Part shown: positions 8,921 through 17,116 of the stretch, one piece after another
Layout of the letters: each line of letters starts with the position of its first letter
Numbering within the stretch: position 1 is the first letter of the stretch
Source of the DNA: Methanomassiliicoccaceae archaeon
Lineage (GTDB): Archaea; Thermoplasmatota; Thermoplasmata; Methanomassiliicoccales; Methanomethylophilaceae
Reading direction: 5' to 3'
DNA: 64,000 bases
Assembly: GCA_034928305.1 (NCBI GenBank)
Contig: JAYFOZ010000002.1
Span: 310,001-374,000 of the forward strand
Position numbers and translations under genes: made by a program
Notes under the pieces: generated by a model
Seen by the model: the letters and a program-made list of their open reading frames with translations, nothing else
The model's database searches: none
Told to the model about the DNA's origin: nothing

Positions 8921-8927
8921 ATATAAG
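8921..8927 (-). promoter_or_regulatory. TATA box of rnpB
   Basis: CTTATAT on the minus strand is centred about 24 bases before the P1-defined 5' end of the RNase P RNA, the normal archaeal distance from TATA box to transcription start. Confidence 0.6.
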
Positions 8928-8971
8928 ATTTAATCGGGAAAATAGAAAGAAAGAAGTTTTGGAAAAGTGTT

Positions 8972-10063
8972 TCACGACTGGTTCTTTGGATTTTTGTCGA
9001 CCATGCCGGTCGATTCCTTAAGCTCCTTGTCCATCATGGCGTCGATCCTCTCGGCCTCGGCCTGGATATCTTCAGGCCTGGGTATGTTGCCCAAGATGTT
9101 GTCGGTGTTACCAAAGGTCTTCTCTATGTCTTCGATGCCGGCTATGCTCCTCTCGGGCGAATTGGCGGCCGACCCTACGTACTCGGAGATACCTTCCATA
9201 AGCCTTGTGACTTCCATCGGGAAGAAGAACTTCGAAGACTCTCCCTGTCCGATCTTGACCATTGTGTCCATAGAAAGGACCGATAGGGCCTTGGAGTCCA
9301 TCGTTGCTGCTCCCACGGAGAGGATACGCAGTCTCTGAGCCTCTCCCTGGCCCTCGAGTATCGTAGCTACTCTGGTACCCTCAGCTTCGAGGACCATGGC
9401 CTGCCTGCGCCCCTCTGCCTGGAGGATGCGGGATTTCTTTTCTCCCTCTGCCTTGAGGATCGCGGCCCTTTTCAGTCCGTCGGCCTCGAGGATCGCGGCG
9501 CGCCTCATCCTCTCCGCGGAGGTCTGCTCCTCCATGGAGTTCTTGACCTTGGCTGCAGGGTCCACTTCACGTATCTCGACCGCCTCGACCCTCACGCCCC
9601 ACTTATCGGTGCTCTCATCGAGCGTGTCTCTCAGCTGGAGGTTGATGGTCTCCCTGTTAGAGAGGATCTGGTCCAGTTCCATCTCTCCTATAACGGCCCT
9701 CAGGGTGGTCTGTGCCAGGCTGACGGTCGCTAGCTTGTATTGCGTGACTTCGAAGTAAGCTCTCTTGGGGTCGGTGACCTTGATATAGATGATGGCGTCC
9801 ACGTTTACAGGCGAGTTGTCCTTGGTGATGACTTCCTGGCGTGGAATATCCAACACTTCGGTACGCAGGTCCAGCTTGACGACCTGATTGATCAGCGGGA
9901 ACACTACATTCAGACCCTGGTTCAGTATGCGTACATATTTACCCAGCCTCATGTAGATGCCCTGTTCGTAGGGCTGAACGATTTTCACCCCGCTTATGAC
10001 TACTAGAACGATAACGAATATCACCAAAAGGGCGATAGTTATCAATATGGTTTCAGTTTCCAT
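8972..10063 (-). CDS. SPFH/band-7 (stomatin-like) membrane protein
   Basis: The 363-residue protein has one N-terminal membrane segment (residues 6-25). The SPFH domain follows (QPYEQGIYMRLGKYVRILNQ, then LDIPRQEVITKDNSPVNVDA), and then a long Ala/Glu-rich coiled coil with repeated AxxLxAEGxxxA units (about residues 185-250). The C-terminal tail is charged. Stomatin-like proteins oligomerise in membrane microdomains and usually pair with an NfeD protein, as here: the NfeD gene lies 47 bases upstream on the same strand. A role in membrane quality control is plausible but unproven. Confidence 0.9.
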   Translation of the reverse strand: METETILITIALLVIFVIVLVVISGVKIVQPYEQGIYMRLGKYVRILNQGLNVVFPLINQVVKLDLRTEVLDIPRQEVITKDNSPVNVDAIIYIKVTDPKRAYFEVTQYKLATVSLAQTTLRAVIGEMELDQILSNRETINLQLRDTLDESTDKWGVRVEAVEIREVDPAAKVKNSMEEQTSAERMRRAAILEADGLKRAAILKAEGEKKSRILQAEGRRQAMVLEAEGTRVATILEGQGEAQRLRILSVGAATMDSKALSVLSMDTMVKIGQGESSKFFFPMEVTRLMEGISEYVGSAANSPERSIAGIEDIEKTFGNTDNILGNIPRPEDIQAEAERIDAMMDKELKESTGMVDKNPKNQS

Positions 10064-10110
10064 TTTTATTCCTCCGTATGTTTTACTTTATTATCGATAA
10101 GTTCTTTGGT

Positions 10111-10560
10111 TCACTTTTCGGACTCTATGAAGACGTGCACGCCCTCGCTCTTAATGACCTTGACCCTGGTACCAACCCTCAGAGGAACCTCCGAATTTGC
10201 ACTCCATGTATCTGTACCGATCCGGACCTTTCCCTTGAGGGTCCCGGGGATCGTATCCACAGTGACGACCCCTGTCTCTCCGACCAATGTATCGGTGATG
10301 GTCGTCGAGGGAGGTTCGGGCTTCCCCAAAAACCTGTATGCGTATATCGTAAGAAGAGTAACGGGAATCGCCACGACGATGGCCAGTGCGACTGCATACC
10401 AAGTAAAAAGGAGGTCGGGCTCGAAAAGCCCCAGCCCTCCGATGATAATAAAGATCACGGCGGGGATTATCATAAAAACACCCGGCATCGTGGCTTCTAC
10501 TATCAAAAATATTAACCCGATGATTATAAACAGCAACGCGACGGCTGTGGCTAGTTCCAT
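10111..10560 (-). CDS. NfeD-like membrane protein
   Basis: The 149-residue protein has two to three N-terminal membrane segments (about residues 5-30 and 33-75). A C-terminal OB-fold domain starts near LVGETGVVTVDTIPGTLKG and ends with GTRVKVIKSEGVHVFIE, the NfeD C-terminal signature. It is the short form without the serine protease domain. It precedes the stomatin-like gene in one transcript, the standard NfeD-SPFH pair, and probably binds that protein at the membrane. Confidence 0.88.
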   Translation of the reverse strand: MELATAVALLFIIIGLIFLIVEATMPGVFMIIPAVIFIIIGGLGLFEPDLLFTWYAVALAIVVAIPVTLLTIYAYRFLGKPEPPSTTITDTLVGETGVVTVDTIPGTLKGKVRIGTDTWSANSEVPLRVGTRVKVIKSEGVHVFIESEK

Positions 10561-10683
10561 GGCACGCCCATCTTCTTATCGTTATTTAATCATGTGTTAG
10601 TTCGAAAGGATGGGGTATTTTTTCAGGTCCAGGTCTGTTTTGACGGTAAACCTTATTAACTGCATCTGGTTACTCGGAATGGC

Positions 10684-10770
10684 GCAAGGGTAGTCAAGCA
10701 TGGCCAACGACGCTAGGTTGAGGGCCTAGTCCTTAGTGGTCCGCGTGTTCAAATCACGTCCCTTGCACCA
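10684..10770 (+). tRNA. tRNA-Leu (anticodon GAG)
   Basis: The acceptor stem GCAAGGG (10684-10690) pairs with CCCUUGC before A73, and CCA is encoded in the DNA. U8-A9 are present. The anticodon stem CUAGG/CCUAG encloses UUGAGGG, giving anticodon GAG. A long variable arm makes it a class II tRNA, as expected for leucine. The T arm contains GUUCAAAUC. An AT-rich TATA-like element (around 10650) lies upstream and a T-rich stretch follows. Confidence 0.93.
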
Positions 10771-10878
10771 TTTTTCCTTTTGCCTTCTATGAGCATCAGC
10801 CCGGACAGTTGCGCTTGGACGGTATTTTCCACTGGAAATATAGGGGTTAAAAAATAAAATATATAGGAACGGTCGAAC

Positions 10879-11308
10879 TCACGCCGTTTCATATATCGGA
10901 CGTATCTTGCCTCTTTTTATTCTGTCGCGGAGGTCTAAGACATTGTTGCGCACGGCCTCGATCATCTTGCGATATTCAAGGTCGCCCTTGCCTATGGAAT
11001 TATCGAGTCCCCAGTTCTCGGTGTATGAGCAGGGGATATCCGTGCAGGATTCTCCGCATCCCATAGTGATCACAATATCTATTTTAGGCAGTTCCGACAG
11101 AGGTTTGAGATTATTCTCGGTTATGTCGCAGCTGCAATACTCTAAAAGCATCCATGCGACCCTATCGTCGAAGGTGTGCGGCGTCTCAGATCCGGTCGAG
11201 TACGCCTCAAAAGCATCAGATGCATATTCCCTGGCGAGAGCCTCGGCGACCTGGCTTCTGTACGAGTTGTGCAAACACAGAAATGCTACTTTAGGTTTTT
11301 TTTTTCAT
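10879..11308 (-). CDS. arsC: Arsenate reductase/LMW phosphatase-like protein, frame broken in an A10 tract
   Basis: The long open frame (stop at 10879) lacks a proper start. Upstream the same frame continues as [13 protein letters not shown], the C-x5-R phosphate loop with its nucleophilic Cys. It meets an ATG at 11308 only if the run of ten A after that ATG is counted as nine. As written, ATG-A10 leads to a stop after four codons. A start at the downstream TTG would remove the catalytic Cys. The paralogue at 60.1-60.5 kb has an intact MNNKPKVAFVCIHNSCR start, which shows what is expected. Sequencing error, slippage or decay are all possible. It follows the HxlR gene by seven bases. Confidence 0.7.
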
Positions 11309-11315
11309 AATTCCA

Positions 11316-11675
11316 TCAGAGCACGCAGACGATGCAGTCCTTAGATGCGCATGCGGAGTTATTAATCTTCCACTTGAGCGCCCATACCTTGATGTCTTTC
11401 GCAACCTCGGTCAATTCCCTTCCCATTTCGGTAAGGCGGTATTCGCTCTTTATCGGAACTGTCGTAGAGTCCACCCTCCTTTCGATGATGCCTTCCTCCT
11501 CCAGATTTCTCAACCTGTCCGAAAGTATCTTGGGTGTAATTTCCTTCATGGACCGTTTTATCTCGGAGAATCGTTTCCAACCGTCCCCTCCTTTGTAGAG
11601 TTCCAGTATGATAAGCAGCGTCCATTTCTTCGATAGGAAGCCCATTGTTCTGTAAACTGTGCAGTTCTCGTTCAT
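11316..11675 (-). CDS. HxlR-family winged-helix regulator
   Basis: The 119-residue protein fits the HxlR/MarR-like family: an N-terminal Cys (NENCTV) and the core GFLSKKWTLLIILEL. The recognition region is ITPKILSDRLRNLEEEGII, and the wing contains KSEYRLTEMG. The C-terminus has additional cysteines (ACASKDCIVC), suggesting a redox- or metal-sensing variant. It is divergent from hcp and heads an operon with the arsenate reductase-like gene. The repeats at 11676-11716 between the two are likely its binding sites, so it may control both directions. Confidence 0.88.
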   Translation of the reverse strand: MNENCTVYRTMGFLSKKWTLLIILELYKGGDGWKRFSEIKRSMKEITPKILSDRLRNLEEEGIIERRVDSTTVPIKSEYRLTEMGRELTEVAKDIKVWALKWKINNSACASKDCIVCVL

Positions 11676-11716
11676 GATATCTTGTAAGATACCATCCGTA
11701 TTTAACCTGGTATCTT
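11676..11716. promoter_or_regulatory. Repeated half-sites between the HxlR gene and hcp
   Basis: An imperfect palindrome, GATATCTT-GT-AAGATACC (11676-11693), lies directly before the HxlR start. A third copy of the half-site, GGTATCTT, sits at 11709-11716. The same octamer three times in the divergent promoter region is the expected pattern for a dimeric winged-helix regulator acting on both genes. Confidence 0.5.
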
Positions 11717-11753
11717 AATCATACTAGATAGCTAAAGTATAGGAGATAAAAAA

Positions 11754-13331
11754 ATGTCAGAAATGTTTTGTTTTCAGTGCGAGCAGACAGCCAATGGTAC
11801 GGGCTGTACGGGAAAAGCGGGAGTTTGCGGAAAGCCTTCGGATGTCGCAAATCTACAGGATGACCTAATTACTTCCTTGATAGATCTGGCCAAAAGCGCC
11901 CATGGAAAGATTGACACAAAGACTGACGACATTGTGATAGAGGCGCTTTTCCGCACTATCACCAATGTGGACTTCGATCCGAAATCGATCTCGGCCCAGA
12001 TCGATGCTGTCAAAAAGGAGCGCTCGAGGGTCGGGTCCGGATGCAAGACATGCGGCTGCAGCTCTAACAAATTCAAACTGGTCACGGTCTGGAGCGACAA
12101 CGAGGACATCAGGTCCCTAAAATCTCTGATTCTCTTCGGCCTTAAGGGGGTCGCCGCCTACGCGTTCCACGCAAAGGCCCTAGGATACACGGACCAGGAT
12201 GTCAGCACTTACATGTACGCCGCGCTTAGGACCATCGGCTCGAACGCCAGCCAGGACGACCTCTTGGCGATGGTGATGGAGACGGGACAGGCCAACCTGA
12301 AAGCCATGAAGATACTGGATGAGGCGAACACCAAGACCTACGGGGTCCCTGCGCCCAACACGGTTTCGATGAATATCGAAAAGGGCCCGTTCATAGTGAT
12401 CACGGGACATGACCTCCTGGACCTCAAGAAGCTTCTGGAGCAGACCGAGGGAAAAGGCATAGCGATATACACGCACGGCGAGATGCTCCCTGCCCACGGA
12501 TATCCAGAGCTTAGGAAATATAAGCACCTCAAGGGCAACTTCGGAACGGCATGGCAGAACCAGCGCAACGAGTTCGACGGTGTACCCGCTCCAATACTCT
12601 ACACCACGAACTGTCTCATGAAGCCCAAGGAGAGCTACGCCGACCGCGTGTTCACCGCAGGGCCTGTCGCTTATCCGAACACTATCCACATAGGGGAGGA
12701 CAAGGACTTCTCGCCTGTAATCGCCAAGGCCCTGGAGCTCGGCGGGTACAAAGAGAACGTCCAGATGACCGGCGTCAACGGCGGAAAGAACGTGACCACG
12801 GGATACTCCGCCGGCACGATACTGTCTGTTGCTGACAAGGTTGTAGAAGGTGTAAAAGCCGGTGCCATAAAGCATATATTCCTCGTGGGAGGATGCGACG
12901 GCGCCAAGCCCGGAAGGAACTACTTCACGGAGTTCGTAAAGAACACTCCAAAGGACACCCTCGTGCTGACCCTCGCATGCGGCAAGTACAGGTTCAATGA
13001 CCTGGACATCGGAGACATCGGTGGCATACCGAGGATACTGGATGTCGGTCAGTGCAACGATGCATACGGCGCAGTAAAGGTAGCTCTGGCACTTGCGGAT
13101 GTGTTCAAATGCACGGTCAACGACCTGCCTCTGTCGATAGTCCTATCATGGTACGAGCAGAAAGCAGTCGCAGTGCTGCTGACGCTGCTGAGCATGGGTG
13201 TTAAGAACATATACCTCGGACCCACGGTCCCGGCGTTCCTCTCGCCCAACATAATATCGTACCTCGTGGAGAACTTCGGGATCACCCCGATCAGCACTCC
13301 CGAGGCGGATATGAAGAAGATGCTCGGCTGA
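11754..13331 (+). CDS. hcp: Hybrid cluster protein (hydroxylamine/NO reductase)
   Basis: The 525-residue protein opens with MFCFQCEQTANGTGC and a CGK motif, the N-terminal cysteine cluster of class I/II hybrid cluster proteins. It carries the later ligands in conserved stretches such as GHDLLDLKKLLEQT, TNCLMKP, GGCDGAK and LACGKYRFN. The enzyme reduces NO or hydroxylamine and protects against nitrosative stress in anaerobes. AGGAGAT precedes the ATG. The divergent HxlR gene and shared repeats suggest induction by nitrosative or redox stress; that link is inferred. Confidence 0.94.
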   Translation: MSEMFCFQCEQTANGTGCTGKAGVCGKPSDVANLQDDLITSLIDLAKSAHGKIDTKTDDIVIEALFRTITNVDFDPKSISAQIDAVKKERSRVGSGCKTCGCSSNKFKLVTVWSDNEDIRSLKSLILFGLKGVAAYAFHAKALGYTDQDVSTYMYAALRTIGSNASQDDLLAMVMETGQANLKAMKILDEANTKTYGVPAPNTVSMNIEKGPFIVITGHDLLDLKKLLEQTEGKGIAIYTHGEMLPAHGYPELRKYKHLKGNFGTAWQNQRNEFDGVPAPILYTTNCLMKPKESYADRVFTAGPVAYPNTIHIGEDKDFSPVIAKALELGGYKENVQMTGVNGGKNVTTGYSAGTILSVADKVVEGVKAGAIKHIFLVGGCDGAKPGRNYFTEFVKNTPKDTLVLTLACGKYRFNDLDIGDIGGIPRILDVGQCNDAYGAVKVALALADVFKCTVNDLPLSIVLSWYEQKAVAVLLTLLSMGVKNIYLGPTVPAFLSPNIISYLVENFGITPISTPEADMKKMLG

Positions 13332-13359
13332 ACCGAAATCAAAAAACGTTTTTCATCCT

Positions 13360-13394
13360 GGCGGGTTTCGATGCATGCAAGGGGTATTCCCGCC
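13360..13394. terminator. Hairpin between convergent genes
   Basis: GGCGGG at 13360-13365 can pair with CCCGCC at 13389-13394 in the gap between hcp and the convergent recombinase-like gene. A likely bidirectional transcription end; no strong T run follows. Confidence 0.35.
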
Positions 13395-13410
13395 GGGAGT
13401 TATTTCATAT

Positions 13411-13917
13411 TCATTGGGGCCCGAAAGTCTCTCTGAGGAGTTCGATATCGATATTTTCGTTGCATATCTCCGAAACTGTATCGGCTATCCCCTCGATCGC
13501 TTCTGGCGGCATTATCTCGTTGATGGTGATCCGTGAAGGGAAAAGATACGGTGAATCGAACGAATATTCATCGAGGAACGCCCTGCGCGATTCTATGTAT
13601 GCGTCTAGGACATCGGAGCTTGCCTTCTGAAGGTTCACCGATATGCAAGAGCCGTCATTGATGCCCCTCGTACGGCAGGATATTATGCCTATGCTGTCCG
13701 CAGGGTCCATATTTTCGATTTCTAATTTTCTTACCTCGTCCGGACTCAGACCCGTGTCGGCAACGATCAGCAGGAAGGCGAAGGCCCTTATCGTTCGGTA
13801 TTCGGAACCGATATGTGCCAGTGCCTCGTTCCTTAATTTTACGTACGTCCTCAGGATTCCGTTCTCGTTGCGATTGAGACCATTGTTTCTATCGTGTGCA
13901 TCCATGTTATCACGCAT
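13411..13917 (-). CDS. Degenerate tyrosine recombinase-like protein
   Basis: The middle of this 168-residue protein looks like the catalytic-domain start of tyrosine recombinases: FAFLLIVADTGLSPDEVRKL followed by a short beta region and SPYLFPS. The active ones have Arg in the TGLR-x-x-E motif; here it reads TGLSPDE. The C-terminus stops at LLRETFGPQ, where the LRHTFAT box would be, so the second Arg, the His and the nucleophilic Tyr are missing. It is therefore a truncated, probably inactive relative, either a remnant of an integrated element or a protein reused for DNA binding. It stands alone. Confidence 0.5.
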   Translation of the reverse strand: MRDNMDAHDRNNGLNRNENGILRTYVKLRNEALAHIGSEYRTIRAFAFLLIVADTGLSPDEVRKLEIENMDPADSIGIISCRTRGINDGSCISVNLQKASSDVLDAYIESRRAFLDEYSFDSPYLFPSRITINEIMPPEAIEGIADTVSEICNENIDIELLRETFGPQ

Positions 13918-13963
13918 GGACCGCTGTACTTTCCGAATTATATGGTTCGGTTATACAGTTATA

Positions 13964-15016
13964 TTAACTCTCCCAGTAGCTGCGGGCGGACTCCCCCATC
14001 ATCACGGCGTTCTCGTCAGGTGTCATCAGGGGCATCTCGCATCCCGGTGCGAGTATCAGGCCCCCCTCCTTTCCGGCGGCATCTATGATGCGGTAGCTTT
14101 CCCTCTTCACTTTCTCGGGATTTCCCATCATCATGACGGACACCGGGTCAATATTGCCCATTATGGACATTTTGCCCGCGCTCTTCCTTGCTGCGGCAGG
14201 GTCGACGGCATGGTCGAAACTGAAGCAATCCGTTCCGATCTCCCTAAGAAGGGACATGGTGTTCAGAGAGTTACCGCATATGTGAACGAACGCTGGAACA
14301 TCGCGATATTTTTTAGTCTCCTTTATGACATGTTTGATTGCGTTGTAAGAGTACTCGCGGAACATGTCCTTGGATATGAGGTCTTCCGATGAGGTCGGAT
14401 CGGCCATCCACAAAACTGTGGACCCTGCCTCGATCATGCGTTGCTCCATCGCCGTAACCAAGCCTGTAATCTTTTTGATAGCGGTTTTGACGTAGTCCGG
14501 TTCAAGCAACATCTGAAACATCATGTTCTCGGTGCCCATCAAATATCCTGCCATTGTTAACGGCCCCCATGACAGTCCGCATATGTGGAGGTCCTCAGGT
14601 ATTATGCGTGCGGTCTCCTCGATGCTGTCAACGAACACTCTGGTGAACCGGGGACATTCGGATGCTTTAAAAGGGTCGAACAGTGCCAGACCTTCTAGTT
14701 CCTCAGGTCCGTCCACCATAGGCTTCGGTACCATGCCGTAATCGTCCTCCGGAAACCTCACTTCTCCGCCCATGTCTGCGAAAGGTATCTGCGAATCCAA
14801 AATCGGCTTAACGAAATCGGAACGGGTCTTCATGGCATAGTCGACCGATACTCTCGCCGAAAGTTTCGGATCATTGCGTGCCTGGGTCACAGTATATCCG
14901 GCGCTGTGCGCGGCTGTGACCACCGCAAAGTTATTGACAGGTGTTCTTCCGATCGATTCGAAGTTCATCGCTGCTGCGACAGCGTCCCTGTGTCCTGCAT
15001 CTTTCAAGTTATCCAC
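13964..15016 (-). CDS. Uroporphyrinogen decarboxylase-family methylcobamide:CoM methyltransferase-like (MtaA/MtbA type)
   Basis: The 350-residue protein has the fold and length of MtaA/MtbA enzymes. FESIGRTPVNNFAVV is at the start, and the zinc ligands of the family appear as a His and Cys in FVHICGNS near residue 245 and a Cys in LILAPGCEMP near residue 325. Such enzymes transfer the methyl group from a methylated corrinoid protein to coenzyme M, the last step before MCR in methylotrophic methanogenesis. No corrinoid protein or substrate-specific methyltransferase is adjacent. A GTG start at 15016 is the best available; the substrate system cannot be told. Confidence 0.82.
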   Translation of the reverse strand: MDNLKDAGHRDAVAAAMNFESIGRTPVNNFAVVTAAHSAGYTVTQARNDPKLSARVSVDYAMKTRSDFVKPILDSQIPFADMGGEVRFPEDDYGMVPKPMVDGPEELEGLALFDPFKASECPRFTRVFVDSIEETARIIPEDLHICGLSWGPLTMAGYLMGTENMMFQMLLEPDYVKTAIKKITGLVTAMEQRMIEAGSTVLWMADPTSSEDLISKDMFREYSYNAIKHVIKETKKYRDVPAFVHICGNSLNTMSLLREIGTDCFSFDHAVDPAAARKSAGKMSIMGNIDPVSVMMMGNPEKVKRESYRIIDAAGKEGGLILAPGCEMPLMTPDENAVMMGESARSYWES

Positions 15017-15056
15017 TCAGGACGAAAGCTGATTACTGGATATTAACCGTTTCTGG

Positions 15057-16058
15057 TTATCTGCTCCTTTGACAGAGCTTTGTGACGCGGTAAGTGAACT
15101 CGGACGTGGAGAGGTCCCCTCCGACATCTTTGGTCTTCATTCCCTTCCTGTAGGCCGAACGTACGGCGTTGCGTATCTTGTCCGCCTCCAGATTCAGCCC
15201 GATGGTGTCCAGGGCCATAGCGGCGGCCAGCATGCAACCAGTAGGATTAACGGTGTCGGTGCCGGCAAGATATTCCACGGGTCCGTGCAGGGGCATGAAC
15301 ATTCCGCTGGTTTCGCTCAGATATCCCACGCAGGTAAGGTATGCCCCTCCGCACATCCCCGTCAGCACCCCGGAAACGGCGTTGCTGTATGGTACAGGTG
15401 TGACTATAACATCCGCGAACGAAGGGTCGAGGACCAGTTTCGACATCGCTTCGGCCACATCCATGTCGTCGATCACGAACTCGGAGGCTGCGAACTCTTT
15501 GTAGAACAGGTCCACGAACATGGCGTCCGAATATGGGTTGAGTTCCAGGTCCCGAAGGCAAGTGATCTTGCGCCTTTGTTTTGCGGTGGCGATATGCTCC
15601 CCCATCCTGAAGACCTTCCTGCAACCAGCCGCGTCGATGTAAGATTCGACGCTGACGCCGTTGAGGGTTTCCACTTCCTTTGCAGTGCCCACGGTCTGAG
15701 GGTTGCAGTTTATCAGCATGCAATCCAGGCCAGAGATTCCTATGCCGTCGCTGAGAGGCTGAAATTTTCTGAGCACGGAGCCCATGTCCAACTGTTTCCT
15801 GAGGGTCGCCAACGGGTCCCTGTAGTTCTTTTCGATCGCACGGTTGAGAACGGGGGTGGCAATTATCGCATCGGATTTAGCTGCCAGCTCCATCGTCTTC
15901 GGCGGAAGGTAGTATCCTGTTTTCTCGTATGCCGAAGCGCCTATTCTGCCTGGAAGGACCTCTATCTCGCTGGTGACAGCCTCTATCACAGAGACTGCGG
16001 CGTCGATAATCTCCTTACCGACCCCGTCTCCGGGAAGTATGAGGACCTTCTTCGGCAT
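15057..16058 (-). CDS. Isopropylmalate/isocitrate dehydrogenase-fold protein with altered active site
   Basis: The N-terminus (VLILPGDGVGKEIIDAA) and central LRKQLDMGSVLRKFQP place it in the beta-decarboxylating dehydrogenase family at 333 residues. Key positions differ from working members. The TPNLFGDILSD motif with metal-binding Asp residues reads TPVPYSNAVSG. EPVHGSAP reads MPLHGPVEY. The HKANV lysine segment reads LRDLELN, with no Lys. The cofactor-side ANP is retained as VNP. It may bind a ligand without classical oxidative decarboxylation. It lies nine bases after the deoxyhypusine synthase gene. Alignment was by eye. Confidence 0.72.
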   Translation of the reverse strand: MPKKVLILPGDGVGKEIIDAAVSVIEAVTSEIEVLPGRIGASAYEKTGYYLPPKTMELAAKSDAIIATPVLNRAIEKNYRDPLATLRKQLDMGSVLRKFQPLSDGIGISGLDCMLINCNPQTVGTAKEVETLNGVSVESYIDAAGCRKVFRMGEHIATAKQRRKITCLRDLELNPYSDAMFVDLFYKEFAASEFVIDDMDVAEAMSKLVLDPSFADVIVTPVPYSNAVSGVLTGMCGGAYLTCVGYLSETSGMFMPLHGPVEYLAGTDTVNPTGCMLAAAMALDTIGLNLEADKIRNAVRSAYRKGMKTKDVGGDLSTSEFTYRVTKLCQRSR

Positions 16059-16067
16059 ATTGCCACC

Positions 16068-17009
16068 TCAGAGCAGCCTGTCCACCAGGCCGGCATATAT
16101 CAGAGGGAGCGTGATCGTAGCATCGCCCTCGACGGTCATCTTCTTGGCATTGCTCTTGACCTTCCCCCATGAAACTGCTTCTCTGATCGCGGCGCCGGAA
16201 AGGGAACCGTCGAACTCTTGCGCGGTAGTGAGATAAATGCAGAAATCCAGGCCTCCGCGGAACTGGTTCCACCAAATGACGTGGTGCTTGGAGATGCCTC
16301 CGCCGATGATTATCGCACCAGTGTATTTTGCCTCCATTGTAATTTCTGCGAGCATCTGCTCGTCGCCGAAGAGGTCGACCCTGAGGTTGCGGTGCATCTG
16401 ATAGTATGTCCACAGCTGGGAGCCGAAGGAGCCGTCTGTGATCCCGGGCACGACAATCGGTACTTTATTGACGTGGCACTGGTACAGTAGGCTTTCCTCG
16501 CTGGGCATCCTCTTTCCGACCTCGTCAATGATCTCATGGGTGGTCATGTCTTTGCGGTCCTTGAATATTTCATCGAACATAGGCAGGAGGTTGTCTTCCA
16601 GGACTATTCCGTAGCATGAATCGGGGACCAGCACGTTACCGAGCCTGCTGACGCTATGCCTTCTGAGCCTGGCATCGTCCATCATGAAGTCCCCTTTGTA
16701 GTATGCCGCATAAGTCCTCGAGATATCATGGTCGAGGGTTCCGCAGGTCGTTATAATGAGGTCCACCATGTGGTTTTTCACCATATCGATTATGATGCCC
16801 CTTGTTCCGGTCGCCATGATGCAAGCGGGGAACGACAGTATTCTGAGGCACCCCTTTTTCTTGATCATCTTCTCCGCAATGTCGGTGGCATCGGCGAGCT
16901 TCTGAGCAGTAAAGCCTCCGGAGCGCCCCATGGCCTCCAAAATCTGATTTACGGTCATTCCTTTCGTTACCTTGATATCTTCTACAGGGACCAATTCTAA
17001 GTCTGACAT
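16068..17009 (-). CDS. dys: Deoxyhypusine synthase
   Basis: The 313-residue protein matches archaeal deoxyhypusine synthase. It has SFPACIMATGTRGII early, LIITTCGTLDHDISRT, then FGSQLWTYYQMH, IIIGGGISKHHVIWWNQFR with the catalytic Lys, and DGSLSGA. It moves the aminobutyl group of spermidine to a Lys of translation factor aIF5A, using NAD. It is the first gene of a minus-strand operon with the dehydrogenase-fold protein. aIF5A itself is not in the window. Confidence 0.93.
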   Translation of the reverse strand: MSDLELVPVEDIKVTKGMTVNQILEAMGRSGGFTAQKLADATDIAEKMIKKKGCLRILSFPACIMATGTRGIIIDMVKNHMVDLIITTCGTLDHDISRTYAAYYKGDFMMDDARLRRHSVSRLGNVLVPDSCYGIVLEDNLLPMFDEIFKDRKDMTTHEIIDEVGKRMPSEESLLYQCHVNKVPIVVPGITDGSFGSQLWTYYQMHRNLRVDLFGDEQMLAEITMEAKYTGAIIIGGGISKHHVIWWNQFRGGLDFCIYLTTAQEFDGSLSGAAIREAVSWGKVKSNAKKMTVEGDATITLPLIYAGLVDRLL

Positions 17010-17116
17010 TCAAAACACCTTGTATTGATTGGCTACCATCTGCCACCGATAAAAGGGTTTGTGCAGGCGCACATCGGGCGCGTTAAAGATATATCATCAA
17101 CGCCCGATTACCGGGT

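Noticed and set aside
10684-13917. Integrated element between tRNA-Leu and the recombinase-like gene
   Set aside because: I could not find a repeated copy of the tRNA 3' end to mark an attachment site, and the genes between have ordinary composition.
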